From Bradyrhizobium glycinis (lineage in GTDB: Bacteria; Pseudomonadota; Alphaproteobacteria; Rhizobiales; Xanthobacteraceae), in the NCBI RefSeq assembly GCF_016031655.1, contig NZ_JACCHQ010000029.1:28927-92926 (forward strand): DNA of 64,000 nucleotides, read 5' to 3'. Under the pieces are notes generated by a model that was given only the letters and a program-made list of their open reading frames with translations, had not been told where the DNA came from and made no database searches. This document shows, in pieces, positions 16,658 through 27,217 of this stretch. Every line of letters starts with the position of its first letter. Within the stretch, counting starts at the first letter, position 1. A program made the position numbers and the translations under genes.

Positions 16658-16795
16658 TCAGCGGCTATAGACAAACGCCAGGATGGCGATCGCGACCGCC
16701 AGCAGCCCGACAAAGCGCAGCATGATCGTGCCGAATTGATTCGGCGCGGGCCGCAACGGGATCGGATCCGTGGTGTCGGGCCGAATGCTTTCCAT
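16658..16795 (-). CDS. Small C-tail-anchored membrane protein
   Basis: A 45-residue reading frame: a Pro-rich polar N-terminal half (MESIRPDTTDPIPLRPAPNQ) followed by one membrane helix (MLRFVGLLAVAIAILAFVY) and a final Ser-Arg. The start is supported by AGGGGAC about ten bases ahead. The composition, the good ribosome site and the placement in an otherwise gene-free stretch make it a likely real gene; no function is known. The upstream side is a family C repeat. Confidence 0.68.
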   Translation of the reverse strand: MESIRPDTTDPIPLRPAPNQFGTIMLRFVGLLAVAIAILAFVYSR

Positions 16796-16877
16796 CTGAA
16801 ATGTCCCCTGAGCCCGGCCGTAGCTGCACGGGCAATTGGCGTTGGTCGTCGGGAAGGGGCGGAGGGTTCAAAGCGGA

Positions 16878-17019
16878 GTCTCGTGTCCCGGACGCGCTGC
16901 AGCGTGCAACGCTGCTGCGCAGAGCCGGGACCCAGTGGCCACACTGGAGAAATGCTGAGACATGGGCCCCGGCTCTGCGACGCGTCACTGCGTGCCGCAT
17001 CGCGTCCGGGGCACGAGAC
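16878..17019. repeat. Interspersed repeat, family C (long inverted copy)
   Basis: Opens GTCTCGTGTCCCGGACGCG and closes CGCGTCCGGGGCACGAGAC, so the ends are inverted repeats of about 18 bases; GAGCCGGGACCCAG and GGGCCCCGGCTCTG form an inner pair. Compare 436-558. Confidence 0.82.
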
Positions 17020-17085
17020 CAACCAAATCAAAACCGCCGCGTCCCTTCCGGAACGCGGCGGCCAATGATGCGTTCGCGCTGGCGA

Positions 17086-17508
17086 TCAGCTGTTGCGCAG
17101 GCCGTCGGCGGCGCGCTTCCACTGCGCGACGTTGTCGGCGATCATGCGGGTCGACTTCATCGCGGCCTGGCTGAGCTGGGCGTAGCCGGAGATCTCGCGC
17201 TGGACGCGCTGGCCTTCGGCGTGCAGCAGGTCGCGCAGGCTCTCGAGCTCGGAGATCAGGTTCTCGATCTCGGCGAGCGAGGTGCCGGCGACGCGCTGGA
17301 TCAGCGAGTTGACGTTGTTGACGGTGGCTTCGGCGCTCGGGTCGAGCGGCGGCGCGTCGGTGGTGCCAGACGCCGGACGGCGTAGATAGGCGATGTCGTT
17401 GCGGACGAAATCGCGGATGCCGGCTTCGACCTCGGTCACGGCGGCGAGGTTGGTATCGACCGTTTCGGTCTCGGTGGCTTCGACCTTTTCAGGACGCATG
17501 GCGTTCAT
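17086..17508 (-). CDS. Conserved coiled-coil protein of unknown function
   Basis: A 140-residue acidic, helical, soluble protein. Residues 25-45 (TEVEAGIRDFVRNDIAYLRR) and 60-135 (NNVNSLIQRVAGTSLAEIENLISELESLRDLLHAEGQRV, then YAQLSQAAMKSTRMIADNVAQWK) are amphipathic helices with heptad character, somewhat like phasins in outline but without a clear phasin signature. I know this protein only as a Bradyrhizobium hypothetical. The start ATG at 17508 is preceded by AGGGGAACA. No operon partner. Confidence 0.75.
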   Translation of the reverse strand: MNAMRPEKVEATETETVDTNLAAVTEVEAGIRDFVRNDIAYLRRPASGTTDAPPLDPSAEATVNNVNSLIQRVAGTSLAEIENLISELESLRDLLHAEGQRVQREISGYAQLSQAAMKSTRMIADNVAQWKRAADGLRNS

Positions 17509-17700
17509 CGTTGTTCCCCTGTTCGCGTTGAGCGCAGCGCGAGTGTCCCCCGCACGACGACGTCTGTGAGGCAGGCCGCATCAGGGCGTCCGATTTTGAC
17601 CGCAAATGGGCCGAGATGCGGCAAGGCCGGACGATTCGGGGGTTTTGCCGTGGCGTATGGTTAGGGAAGTGTGAATGGGGGGCCGGAAACCGAACCTCTA

Positions 17701-17818
17701 CCCCTCATGGTGAGGAGCGCGCCCTTCGCGCGCGTCTCGAACCATGCAGGCCCCGCCGTAGCAGCGCAGGCTTCGATCCTTCGAGACCCGCTCCTTCGGA
17801 GCCCCTCAGGATGAGGGG
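17701..17818. repeat. Interspersed repeat, family H (CCCCTCATGGTGAGGAGCGCG...)
   Basis: Begins CCCCTCATGGTGAGGAGCGCG and ends GAGCCCCTCAGGATGAGGGG, with TCTCGAACCATG and CCTTCGAGACC inside, a long inverted repeat known from Bradyrhizobium intergenic regions. The rest of the 17509-17837 gap shows no gene. Confidence 0.75.
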
Positions 17819-17837
17819 AAAGAGTGGAGGCTTCGGC

Positions 17838-18746
17838 TCACCAGCTCTTCTTGAATCCCGCCGTCACGCTCTTGTTCAGCGTGCCTTGCGGGGTTTCACC
17901 GACCGAGCCTGATACGGTGACGTTGTCGAACAGCTTCTGCTCCGCGCCGAGCTTGCGCAGCCATTTGTCATCGGTGGTGGACAGCGTCTGGCCGGCAATG
18001 ATGCTGGTGCCGGTGTCGGTCACCGTGACCTTGGCGCTCTGGTCGGTCTCGTAATTGCGCGTGACGTGGCCGCCGATGCCCGGGACCGCTGTGGTGCCTT
18101 GCTGGTTGACGCTGTAGCCGTTTCGCAGCGTCAGGGAGGTGTCGCCCGACAGCGGCACCGATTTGGTCAGTGACGCCCCGATCTTGCTGTGCTCGGCGCC
18201 GGGATCGACCCTGGCTTCCACCGCGGTCTTGTCCCAGATCGCGCCCGCGCCCGGCGCGGTTGCCGTCGCCCAGGCGCTGCCCGAGGATTGCGGCAGGCTG
18301 CCGCCGTTGGTGGCCTTCTGCGCCAGCAGCTCGGACATCGTCCTGGGCTCGCTCGTCACCGTCATGTCGGCACCGATCCGCGCATCCCAGAACGAGGACA
18401 CCGATTGCTTCACGGTCACCGCCGAGGAGCCGTTGGCATTGGGGTTCGACGACCAGTCGAGGCCTTCCCTGGCGGCGGCCTGCGCGCGTTTCTTGGCGGC
18501 CATCGGGTCGATGCCGGTCCCGGCATCGACCGCGAGCTGACTCCAGTCGAGCTTGTCGACGTCGATGCCCTTCATGATGTCGGGATCATTGACCTCGGGG
18601 GCTTCGGCCGCCTCGGCCTCGTCGTCGGCTGCCGGTGAGGAGAAGGGCGGAATGATCTGTGCCTGTAACGTCAGCACCGAGCCCAGGATGAATGCGGCCG
18701 CCAGCAAAGGCAGCCTGGTCCAGCCAAACCCTGTCGAGAATTCCAT
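17838..18746 (-). CDS. Secreted protein of unknown function
   Basis: About 302 residues. The N-terminus has an Arg and a hydrophobic stretch (LPLLAAAFILGSVLTLQAQ), a likely signal peptide. An acidic linker (AADDEAEAAEAPEVNDPD) follows. The C-terminal 160 residues consist of short alternating stretches rich in Thr, Ser and Gly (LSGDTSLTLRNGYSVNQQG; AKVTVTDTGTSIIAG; KLFDNVTVSGSVGE) ending in Phe-Lys-Lys-Ser-Trp, which suggests a beta-structured protein placed in or at the outer membrane. The start could also be a GTG at 18758, which would add four residues including an Arg to the signal. No named domain recognised. Confidence 0.7.
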   Translation of the reverse strand: MEFSTGFGWTRLPLLAAAFILGSVLTLQAQIIPPFSSPAADDEAEAAEAPEVNDPDIMKGIDVDKLDWSQLAVDAGTGIDPMAAKKRAQAAAREGLDWSSNPNANGSSAVTVKQSVSSFWDARIGADMTVTSEPRTMSELLAQKATNGGSLPQSSGSAWATATAPGAGAIWDKTAVEARVDPGAEHSKIGASLTKSVPLSGDTSLTLRNGYSVNQQGTTAVPGIGGHVTRNYETDQSAKVTVTDTGTSIIAGQTLSTTDDKWLRKLGAEQKLFDNVTVSGSVGETPQGTLNKSVTAGFKKSW

Positions 18747-18865
18747 CGTCCTGCCCACGAGCCCCAGCGCATGCTATCCGCCTCACTGTAGCGGCCGCAC
18801 TGACCATGCGCCATTCCGCCGCCAAAAGTGCCGATTTATCGTTGCGGAATTGTGGCGGTTCGCCA

Positions 18866-19010
18866 GGGGGCGCGAACCAACGGGCCGCGCGAAAGGCGCG
18901 CGCCCGATGACGAGCTCGTGATGCGATGGCATCCGGCGGGGCTGGAGGCCGGGATGTCGCGATCGCCTCGTCATCGGTCCCGAACAGCGGGGCCCGTTGG
19001 CGTCCCCCCT
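18866..19010. repeat. Long inverted repeat ending in CCAACGGGCC / GGCCCGTTGG
   Basis: AACCAACGGGCCGCGCG on the left pairs with GCGGGGCCCGTTGG on the right, and CCCGATGACGAG with CTCGTCATCGG inside, leaving a central stretch of about 45 bases. It directly adjoins the family I repeat. No gene is visible in 18759-19118. Confidence 0.7.
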
Positions 19011-19118
19011 AAAGCGCGATGATCATCATCGCGCTTCAGGTTGTTGTTTGCGCAGGATCTTTTCGGAAGACCGCTCCGCACTTTGCGCTAACGCGGCCCT
19101 TCGGGGCCGGATCATGCG
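19011..19118. repeat. Interspersed repeat, family I (AAAGCGCGATGATCATCATCGCGCTT)
   Basis: Starts with the palindrome GCGCGATGATCATCATCGCG and continues GTTGTTTGCGCAGGATCTTTTCGG to GGGGCCGGATCATGCG. The final part resembles the widespread rhizobial intergenic sequence with AAAGATCATGC. It abuts the end of the NTF2-like gene. Confidence 0.75.
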
Positions 19119-19559
19119 TTAGCCGACGCTCGTCATCTTCGGCAGATGAATGGCGCGGCCGAGTGCCTGCTCGACCAGGTCGAACGTGTCGATCAGGACG
19201 CGCATGCTGATCAGCTTGCCCGCCTTGAACTGGGCGAACTGCGCCACGCGCAAGCTGATCGGCTTGTTGGAATCGAGCGCCGTCAGCGAATAGCGCAGCA
19301 TCGAGGCGGCGGAATCGACGCCCAGCATGATGCTCTCGCGGTCGAAGCGGCGGACGTGGAAATTGTCGGCGAGCTGGCGGATGACGTCGAGCACGGCATC
19401 CTTGCCTTGGCGCGCGCCGAGGAACGGAAACATGTCGATCGGGCCGTAGAGCGCCCATTCGACGTCCTCGTCGATCAAGGCCTCGATATCCCTGAAATGC
19501 CGGTCGTTGATCGCGCGGTGCAACGCGCGCGAGAAACGCCAGAGGCTGTGCTCTGTCAT
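19119..19559 (-). CDS. NTF2/SnoaL-like protein (first of two paralogues)
   Basis: A 146-residue cone-shaped alpha+beta protein of the SnoaL-like/nuclear transport factor 2 superfamily. RALHRAINDRHFRDIEALIDEDVEWALYG gives the N-terminal helices and first strand, then FLGARQGKDAVLDVIRQLADNF and VAQFAQFKAGKLISMRVLIDTFD. It has the same length and overall plan as the protein at 19757-20197 (for example ALYGPIDMFP against LTHAPIDVLP). The superfamily contains isomerases, cyclases and binding proteins; no activity can be assigned. The start at 19559 has AGGA ten bases ahead. Confidence 0.82.
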   Translation of the reverse strand: MTEHSLWRFSRALHRAINDRHFRDIEALIDEDVEWALYGPIDMFPFLGARQGKDAVLDVIRQLADNFHVRRFDRESIMLGVDSAASMLRYSLTALDSNKPISLRVAQFAQFKAGKLISMRVLIDTFDLVEQALGRAIHLPKMTSVG

Positions 19560-19756
19560 TTGGGGCAGTCCTGAAGCTGGCTTTACGGAAAAACGGCAAA
19601 CAACCCCACGCACACTCGGGCGCCGGGGCTCAACTCATTTGTATACGAATAAATTAGCAGATTTCGGCCAAAACGCTATTCACGTTTTCGCAATGCACAC
19701 TTGATCGTTCTTTGTGAAATTTACAATAGAACCCCGTAATTGTCCGGTCCCGACGC

Positions 19757-20197
19757 TCACTCCACCCCGGCGAGCAGCGGCCCGATCTCCCGTTCCAGCA
19801 CCTGCTGCACCAGGTCGTAGGAATCGATGATCTCGCGGATCTCAGCCACCAGGGCGCCCCGGAAGGTATAGAACACCGCCATGTCGAACTGCACCATGCG
19901 GCCGTTGCTGCGCTTCTTGAAATAAGCGTGCATGTAGGTCGCGACCGCCTCGCCCTCGGCGACGATGTGCGGCGTCTTGTAACGAACTTCCGAATAGCGC
20001 GACCAGACCGTCTGCCAGAGATCGCGCAGCTCCTGCTTGCCATGGCGCGGCACCATGTGCGGCAGCACGTCGATCGGCGCGTGGGTGAGGAAGTCGACGT
20101 CGTCGGTGCAGCAGGCCAGCGCCGCCTCGATATCGCCGCGCGCGAAGGCATCGAGCAGGTGCACGACGCGTTGGCGATTCAGCTTCTCCACCGTCAT
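19757..20197 (-). CDS. NTF2/SnoaL-like protein (second of two paralogues)
   Basis: 146 residues, same fold and length as the next gene downstream. NRQRVVHLLDAFARGDIEAALACCTDDVDFLTHAP and VPRHGKQELRDLWQTVW, then VQFDMAVFYTFRGALVAEIREIIDSYDLVQQVLE. The end of both paralogues has the pattern D-[ST]-[FY]-D-L-V-[EQ]-Q-x-L-x-R-x-I. The two genes are in the same direction, 197 bases apart, and the AT-rich gap between them (19614-19756) probably holds a separate promoter for the first. Function unknown. Confidence 0.83.
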   Translation of the reverse strand: MTVEKLNRQRVVHLLDAFARGDIEAALACCTDDVDFLTHAPIDVLPHMVPRHGKQELRDLWQTVWSRYSEVRYKTPHIVAEGEAVATYMHAYFKKRSNGRMVQFDMAVFYTFRGALVAEIREIIDSYDLVQQVLEREIGPLLAGVE

Positions 20198-20432
20198 TCC
20201 GCCCCGCCCTGATTAGGCTCCGCGGCGGTCCGCAACGCTAACGCGTGGCATCGCCGATCGACAATCGGAAGATTTCACAGGGTTTGACGCAGGAGCGCAA
20301 TGCCCGGTTCATGGTGTGCAATTACCGGTTGAGTCACGGCATGGCTGCACGAATCCGCACGGCATGCGGTGGCCTGGCGCGCAACGCGCATGGAGCCGTG
20401 CGCAAGGTCACCTCGATCAGCTGTCTCCACAG

Positions 20433-20520
20433 CGTCATGGCCGGGCTTGTCCCGGCCATCCACGTCTTTCCACGCCGCACCAAGAACGTGGATGCCCGGG
20501 ACAAGCCCGGGCGTGACGAC
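20433..20520. repeat. Interspersed repeat, family B
   Basis: CGTCATGGCCGGGCTTGTCCCGGCCATCCACG at one end and GGATGCCCGGGACAAGCCCGGGCGTGACGAC at the other, cut here to arms GGCCGGGCTTGTCCCGGCC and CCCGGGACAAGCCCGGG. It lies in the 500-base gap 20198-20696, whose remaining sequence shows no gene or RNA I can support. Confidence 0.82.
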
Positions 20521-20696
20521 CTCTGCAAAATTCAAATGCGATTGCCCTGTCGCGTGGAAGTCTCTCCGGGGCCGCTGAGTGGGTTCGCGGAGACTGACCG
20601 CATCCGAAGAGCGCCGCCGCTCCCGCGTGACCCATCTCACATCACCCCACCGGCGCTGCGACTACCGTCATCGGCATGTCATCAGGGAGACGTGCC

Positions 20697-21083
20697 ATGG
20701 CCGCCATTGCCACCGCCAGAAAGTCCCGCCTGCATAACGCGCTCGAAGGCCTCGCGCTGACCGCGACCCTGCAGAGCTTCCCGACCTTCGCCGCTGCGGC
20801 CTTCCTGCTCAAGCTCTGCGGCGACCACGACCTCGTCGGCGATCCCGGCGTCGCCATCTTCGTCGCGGTTGCCTCGCTCGCCCACGCGATGCTGGCCGTG
20901 ACCTTGGGTCCGAGCTTCCCGCACCTGTTCAAGACCGTCTATGAGCCGAAATTTTTCGAGGCCCATCTGTCGCTCGACGACAAGATCACGGCCTGGCGCA
21001 CCCAGCCGGCGGCCTCGCTGCAATTGGTGACGATTGTGCTGCTGCTGTCGGTGATGGCGGTCGTGACGGCGAGCGTGGGGTGA
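20697..21083 (+). CDS. Membrane protein of unknown function
   Basis: A 128-residue protein with a basic N-terminus and three hydrophobic stretches: about residues 20-42 (GLALTATLQSFPTFAAAAFLL), 50-75 (VAIFVAVASLAHAMLAVTLG) and 105-127 (LQLVTIVLLLSVMAVVTASVG). The start at 20697 is chosen because CAGGGAGA lies nine bases ahead; an earlier ATG at 20676 would add seven residues and lacks a site. No known domain recognised. It is alone on its strand and converges on uvrB. Confidence 0.7.
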   Translation: MAAIATARKSRLHNALEGLALTATLQSFPTFAAAAFLLKLCGDHDLVGDPGVAIFVAVASLAHAMLAVTLGPSFPHLFKTVYEPKFFEAHLSLDDKITAWRTQPAASLQLVTIVLLLSVMAVVTASVG

Positions 21084-21101
21084 GGGATAATCTCTCCTCG
21101 T

Positions 21102-21185
21102 GTCATTCCGGGGCGCCGCAGAGCGGCGAGCCATGATGCGCAATTGCGCATCTGAGACTCCATAACCACGAACGTCGCGGATGAC
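21102..21185. repeat. Interspersed repeat, family A (partial)
   Basis: GTCATTCCGGGGCGCCGCAGAGCGGCG is followed by TGATGCGCAATTGCGCATC and ends GCGGATGACC. It differs from other family A copies in its second half and lies between convergent genes. Confidence 0.6.
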
Positions 21186-21196
21186 CCTACGCGCGC

Positions 21197-24169
<2,973 letters not shown>

Positions 24170-24262
24170 GGAGCGAATATGGGACGAGTCCGCCCCGCGA
24201 TAAAGGGCGAATGCCCGTCGCGATGCAGGCTGCTGACAGCAGGTTGGCAGCAGCCTTGCGGT

Positions 24263-24487
24263 TCACGCCGTCGGTCGCGGCCCCTCGTCTCCGGCGGTGA
24301 CGTTCGGCTCGAGGATATCGAGATGAATGCCGCCGCAATCGGTGCAGCGCATGGTCCAGTACTCGCATCCGGCGCGGCCGCCGATCACGCGGAGCACCGT
24401 GAGATCGCCGTCGCATTCCGGGCAGTTGGACAGCACTGCGCGGGCGTAGATCCGCGGCTGCGCCGCGTCGGTTTCGATGAAGGACAT
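24263..24487 (-). CDS. Small zinc-ribbon-like protein
   Basis: A 74-residue protein with four Cys in two CxxC pairs: NCPECDG near residue 22 and RCTDCGG near residue 48, which should bind one zinc ion. The end is acidic and polar. The start at 24487 follows GGGGGAA, a strong ribosome site. It may be a nucleic-acid or protein-interaction module; no named family was recognised. The next gene upstream (24540-24761) is 52 bases away on the same strand and likely co-transcribed. Confidence 0.75.
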   Translation of the reverse strand: MSFIETDAAQPRIYARAVLSNCPECDGDLTVLRVIGGRAGCEYWTMRCTDCGGIHLDILEPNVTAGDEGPRPTA

Positions 24488-24539
24488 GACCGGTTTCCCC
24501 CTTTGCGCCGCCCTGTCGTCTGGTCCGTCTGCGGACCCC

Positions 24540-24761
24540 CTATCTGTCGTCGCCGGCCCGCCGCCGGAAACGATCGATGTGGTGCTTGGCATCGGCGATC
24601 GCGGCATCGCGATCGGGCCAGGCGAAGCCGACCTCCATGGCCGGAAACAGCACGCCGTCGATGGCCACCGGGCTGAGATCGGCACGGCGGATCCGCGCGT
24701 GCCACAGCCCCTTGCCAGCTTCGAAGGATTCGATGTCAAAGCCGTCGTAGAGGGTCGTCAT
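24540..24761 (-). CDS. Conserved small protein of unknown function
   Basis: 73 residues. TLYDGFDIESFEAGKGLWHARIRRADLSP forms the first half, and FAWPDRDAAIADAKHHIDRFRRR a C-terminal amphipathic helix after a conserved-looking AMEVGFAWPD. This last pattern, a strand then a DA..A....I helix, recalls small alpha/beta proteins of rhizobia listed as hypothetical. The start ATG at 24761 has only GGGA ahead. It lies immediately upstream of the zinc-ribbon gene and probably shares its transcript. Confidence 0.65.
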   Translation of the reverse strand: MTTLYDGFDIESFEAGKGLWHARIRRADLSPVAIDGVLFPAMEVGFAWPDRDAAIADAKHHIDRFRRRAGDDR

Positions 24762-24863
24762 AGTGTAGGTCCCACGTTTCTTTTCGGAGAGTCAGGGGAC
24801 CACGTTTGCGGATTTTGGGATGTGAAGCCGTTCACAAGCAGGCGGCTTTTTTGCCGCCCGGCA

Positions 24864-25778
24864 TCAGTTCCGCGCTGCGGCACGGCCGATCTTACGCGGC
24901 CGGGCGGCGGGTTCCGACGCCGCCCGCATGATCCAGCGGCGGAAGGCGGCAAAGTCGCGCTGCTCGGTCTGGAAGCTGCGATAGACGAGGTACCAGCGCA
25001 TGCCCTTGGGTACCGACAGAGCGAACGGCGCCACCAGCCGGCCGGCCGCGAGATCGTCGTCGATATAGGGGCGGATGCCCATGGCGATGCCGAGCCCGTC
25101 GGCCGCAGCCTGCAGCGCCTGGCCGTAGAACTGGAACTCGGGCCCGCGCGCGTTGATCCTCGCGGTGCCGGCCGCCTTCAGCCAGATCGGCCAGTCCTCG
25201 GGTGAGTGCGCGACGCGGATCAGGCTCGGTCCTTTCAGGTCGCCCGGGCGCTTCAATCCGCCGGCAAGGCGCGGCACGCAGACGGGGGTGAGGTCGCCCG
25301 CGAACAGCGGCTCGGCGACGAGGCCGGGCCAATCCCCGGTGCCGAGCTTGATGCCGCAGTTCCAGTCCTCACCGAATGGCACCGCGGCGCCGCCGGTGGT
25401 GAAGCGCACCTCGATGTCGGGCTCCTCGCTGCGAAACTCCGACAGGCGGGGGATCAGCCAGCGCATCGCAAAGGTGTGGCCGACGCCGATGGTGAGCACG
25501 CGCACGCTCGCAGGCGCCGTGACCTGCGCGGTGAGGCTCGCCAGCGCATCGAAGATCGGTGTCAGCCCGCTCTGATAGGCGCGGCCGGCCTGCGTCAGCA
25601 CGAGCCTGTTGGCCTTGCGCTCGAACAAGGCGACGCCGAGCCGCTCTTCGAGCAGGTGCACCATGCGGCTGACGGCGGCCGCCGATACGCTCAGCTCAAG
25701 CCCCGCCGCAGCAAAGCTGCCGGTCCGCGCCGCCGCCTCGAACGCCTTGATGCCGTTGAGAAACAGCAGCCGCCGCAA
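24864..25778 (-). CDS. LysR-type transcriptional regulator, GcvA-like
   Basis: A 304-residue regulator. The N-terminal winged helix-turn-helix is FLNGIKAFEAAARTGSFAAAGLELSVSAAAVSRMVHLLEERLG (cut: helix SAAAVSRMVHLLE recognises DNA), and the ligand-binding domain starts near residue 95 (VRVLTIGVGHTFAMRWLIPRL). The motif WLIPRLSEF and the ending RWYLVYR fit the GcvA/AmpR-type subgroup. I prefer a TTG start at 25778 (MRRLLFLNGIKAFEAA) because GAGG lies eight bases ahead and it gives the normal N-terminus; longer readings add unlikely sequence. It is divergent from the TSUP permease gene at 26090, a natural candidate target, although a repeat lies between them. Confidence 0.9.
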   Translation of the reverse strand: MRRLLFLNGIKAFEAAARTGSFAAAGLELSVSAAAVSRMVHLLEERLGVALFERKANRLVLTQAGRAYQSGLTPIFDALASLTAQVTAPASVRVLTIGVGHTFAMRWLIPRLSEFRSEEPDIEVRFTTGGAAVPFGEDWNCGIKLGTGDWPGLVAEPLFAGDLTPVCVPRLAGGLKRPGDLKGPSLIRVAHSPEDWPIWLKAAGTARINARGPEFQFYGQALQAAADGLGIAMGIRPYIDDDLAAGRLVAPFALSVPKGMRWYLVYRSFQTEQRDFAAFRRWIMRAASEPAARPRKIGRAAARN

Positions 25779-25901
25779 ATGACCCACCCTCAGGAAAACT
25801 GATGCCAGGGCAAGATAACTCAGTTTGCGGAATAGGCGCAAGCGAGGCACAAACATCAGCGTAATTCGTGCTGATTTGTTGAAGGAGGCGCGATGCCGTC
25901 A

Positions 25902-26041
25902 CCTCTCCCCGCCCGCGGGGAGAGGCCGGAATTTGCGAGAGCAAATTCCGGGTGAGGGGGACACTCCGCGAGTCTCGTTCTCACCGTCCGCGCGGAGACT
26001 CCCCCTCACCCCACCCTCTTCCCGCAAGCGGGGCGAGGGGG
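25902..26041. repeat. Interspersed repeat, family E
   Basis: CCTCTCCCCGCCCGCGGGGAGAGG, then GGAATTTGCGAGAGCAAATTCC (a palindrome) and GGGTGAGGGG, and at the far end CCCCTCACCCCACCCTC with CCGCAAGCGG. It fills the region between divergent LysR and TSUP genes. Confidence 0.82.
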
Positions 26042-26089
26042 CGATGGAGCCTTCGTCCCTTACGTTCAGCCACCACCGGAGAATTCCTC

Positions 26090-26869
26090 GTGGCTCCCAT
26101 CATGATCGCTGCCCTCGGATTGCTGATGGTGGCCACGGCGTTTCTGTCGGGGCTGTTCGGCATGGCGGGCGGGCTGATCCTGATCGGCGTGCTGCTGGCC
26201 CTGATGCCGCTGCCGACTGCCATGGTGCTGCATGCGATCACGCAGATGGCCTCGAACGGCTGGCGGGCGTTCCTGTGGCGGGCGCATATCCGCTGGCGGC
26301 CGGTTGCGAACTACATGGTCGGCGCGACTGTGGCGCTCGCCGCCTGGTCGCTGACCCGCTACGTGCCGGACAAGCCGACGGCGCTGCTGTTGCTCGGCAT
26401 CACCCCGTTCATGGCGCGGCTCTTGCCGGCGAACATCAAGCCGGATCCCGACCGTCTTTGGCAGGGCACGGTCTACGGCACGATCTGCATGGGCCTGATG
26501 CTGATGACCGGCGTCTCCGGCCCGCTGCTCGACACCTTCTTCCTCGGCGGCGATTTCGGCCGGCGCGAGAAGGTGGCGACGAAGGCGATGTGCCAGCTCG
26601 TCAGTCATTTCACCAAGCTGATCTATTTCGGCGGCATCATCGATCAGGCCGCGAGCCTCGATCCCGTGCTCGCCATCGTCGCGATCGCAGCCTCGATGCT
26701 CGGCACCACGCTCGCGCGGCGCATTCTCGAAGCCATGACCGACCAACAGTTCATCGCCTGGTCGAACAAGCTGATCACCACCATCGCCTGCTACTACGTC
26801 GCCCATGGCGGCTGGCTGTTGCTGCGTGCGCCGGTTCTGGCCGCCTTCGACAAGGGAGGTTTGCAATGA
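26090..26869 (+). CDS. TSUP family permease (TauE/SafE type)
   Basis: An inner-membrane protein of 259 residues with about eight membrane segments. FLSGLFGMAGGLILIGVLLALMPLPTAMVLHAITQMASNGWRA is the N-terminal repeat of the TSUP fold, and the second half repeats it after VSGPLLDTFFLGGDFGRREKVATKA. The family carries sulfonates, sulfite, sulfoacetate or related organic anions; the substrate is not known here. A GTG at 26090 with GGAGAA eight bases ahead is preferred to the ATG at 26102, which has no site. The stop overlaps the start of the next small gene (ATGA). Confidence 0.86.
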   Translation: MAPIMIAALGLLMVATAFLSGLFGMAGGLILIGVLLALMPLPTAMVLHAITQMASNGWRAFLWRAHIRWRPVANYMVGATVALAAWSLTRYVPDKPTALLLLGITPFMARLLPANIKPDPDRLWQGTVYGTICMGLMLMTGVSGPLLDTFFLGGDFGRREKVATKAMCQLVSHFTKLIYFGGIIDQAASLDPVLAIVAIAASMLGTTLARRILEAMTDQQFIAWSNKLITTIACYYVAHGGWLLLRAPVLAAFDKGGLQ

Positions 26870-27096
26870 GCGAGACGGCCGATCCGCTGGTGCTGGACTT
26901 CGTCGAATGGGTCGCGCGCGAGCCACGCGCCTACGCCGAGGTGCTCGCGACCTGGAAGACCTCGTGCCCGCGCCTCACCATCTGGGAGGACGCCGCCGAG
27001 CGCGGCTACGTCGCGCGCGAGAGTCGGCCAGGCCTTGGGCTCGTCATTGCCGTGACGGAAGGCGGCGAGAGGCTGTTGCGCGCGAACGGGCGGTGA
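26866..27096 (+). CDS. Small protein coupled to the TSUP permease, winged-helix-like
   Basis: A 76-residue acidic protein. VLDFVEWVAREPRAYAEVLATWKTSCPRLTIWEDAAERGYV and then VIAVTEGGERLL: a helical bundle, a single Cys, and an ending like the last strands of a winged-helix domain (V-T-x-x-G-x-x-L-L). The ATG at 26866 overlaps the permease TGA by four bases and has GGGAGG ahead, so the two are coupled. A DNA-binding role is a suggestion only. Confidence 0.75.
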   Translation: MSETADPLVLDFVEWVAREPRAYAEVLATWKTSCPRLTIWEDAAERGYVARESRPGLGLVIAVTEGGERLLRANGR

Positions 27097-27107
27097 TGCC
27101 TCCACAT

Positions 27108-27195
27108 CGTCATTGCGAGCGCAAGCGAAGCAATCCAGAATGCCTTTCGCGGCGGCAGACCGGATTGCTTCGTCGCATCAGCTCCTCGCAATGAC
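27108..27195. repeat. Interspersed repeat, family G (CGTCATTGCGAGCG...CGCAATGACG)
   Basis: CGTCATTGCGAGCGCAAGCGAAGCAATCC at one end and GGATTGCTTCGTCGCATCAGCTCCTCGCAATGACG at the other, cut to arms GAAGCAATCC and GGATTGCTTC. The second copy is at 41388-41467. Confidence 0.82.
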
Positions 27196-27217
27196 GGAGC
27201 ATGAGGAGGCGCCTTTC

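Noticed and set aside
24263..24761. Joining the two small minus-strand frames into one gene
   Set aside because: They are in different frames, each has its own start and stop, and the zinc-ribbon gene has a strong ribosome site of its own.
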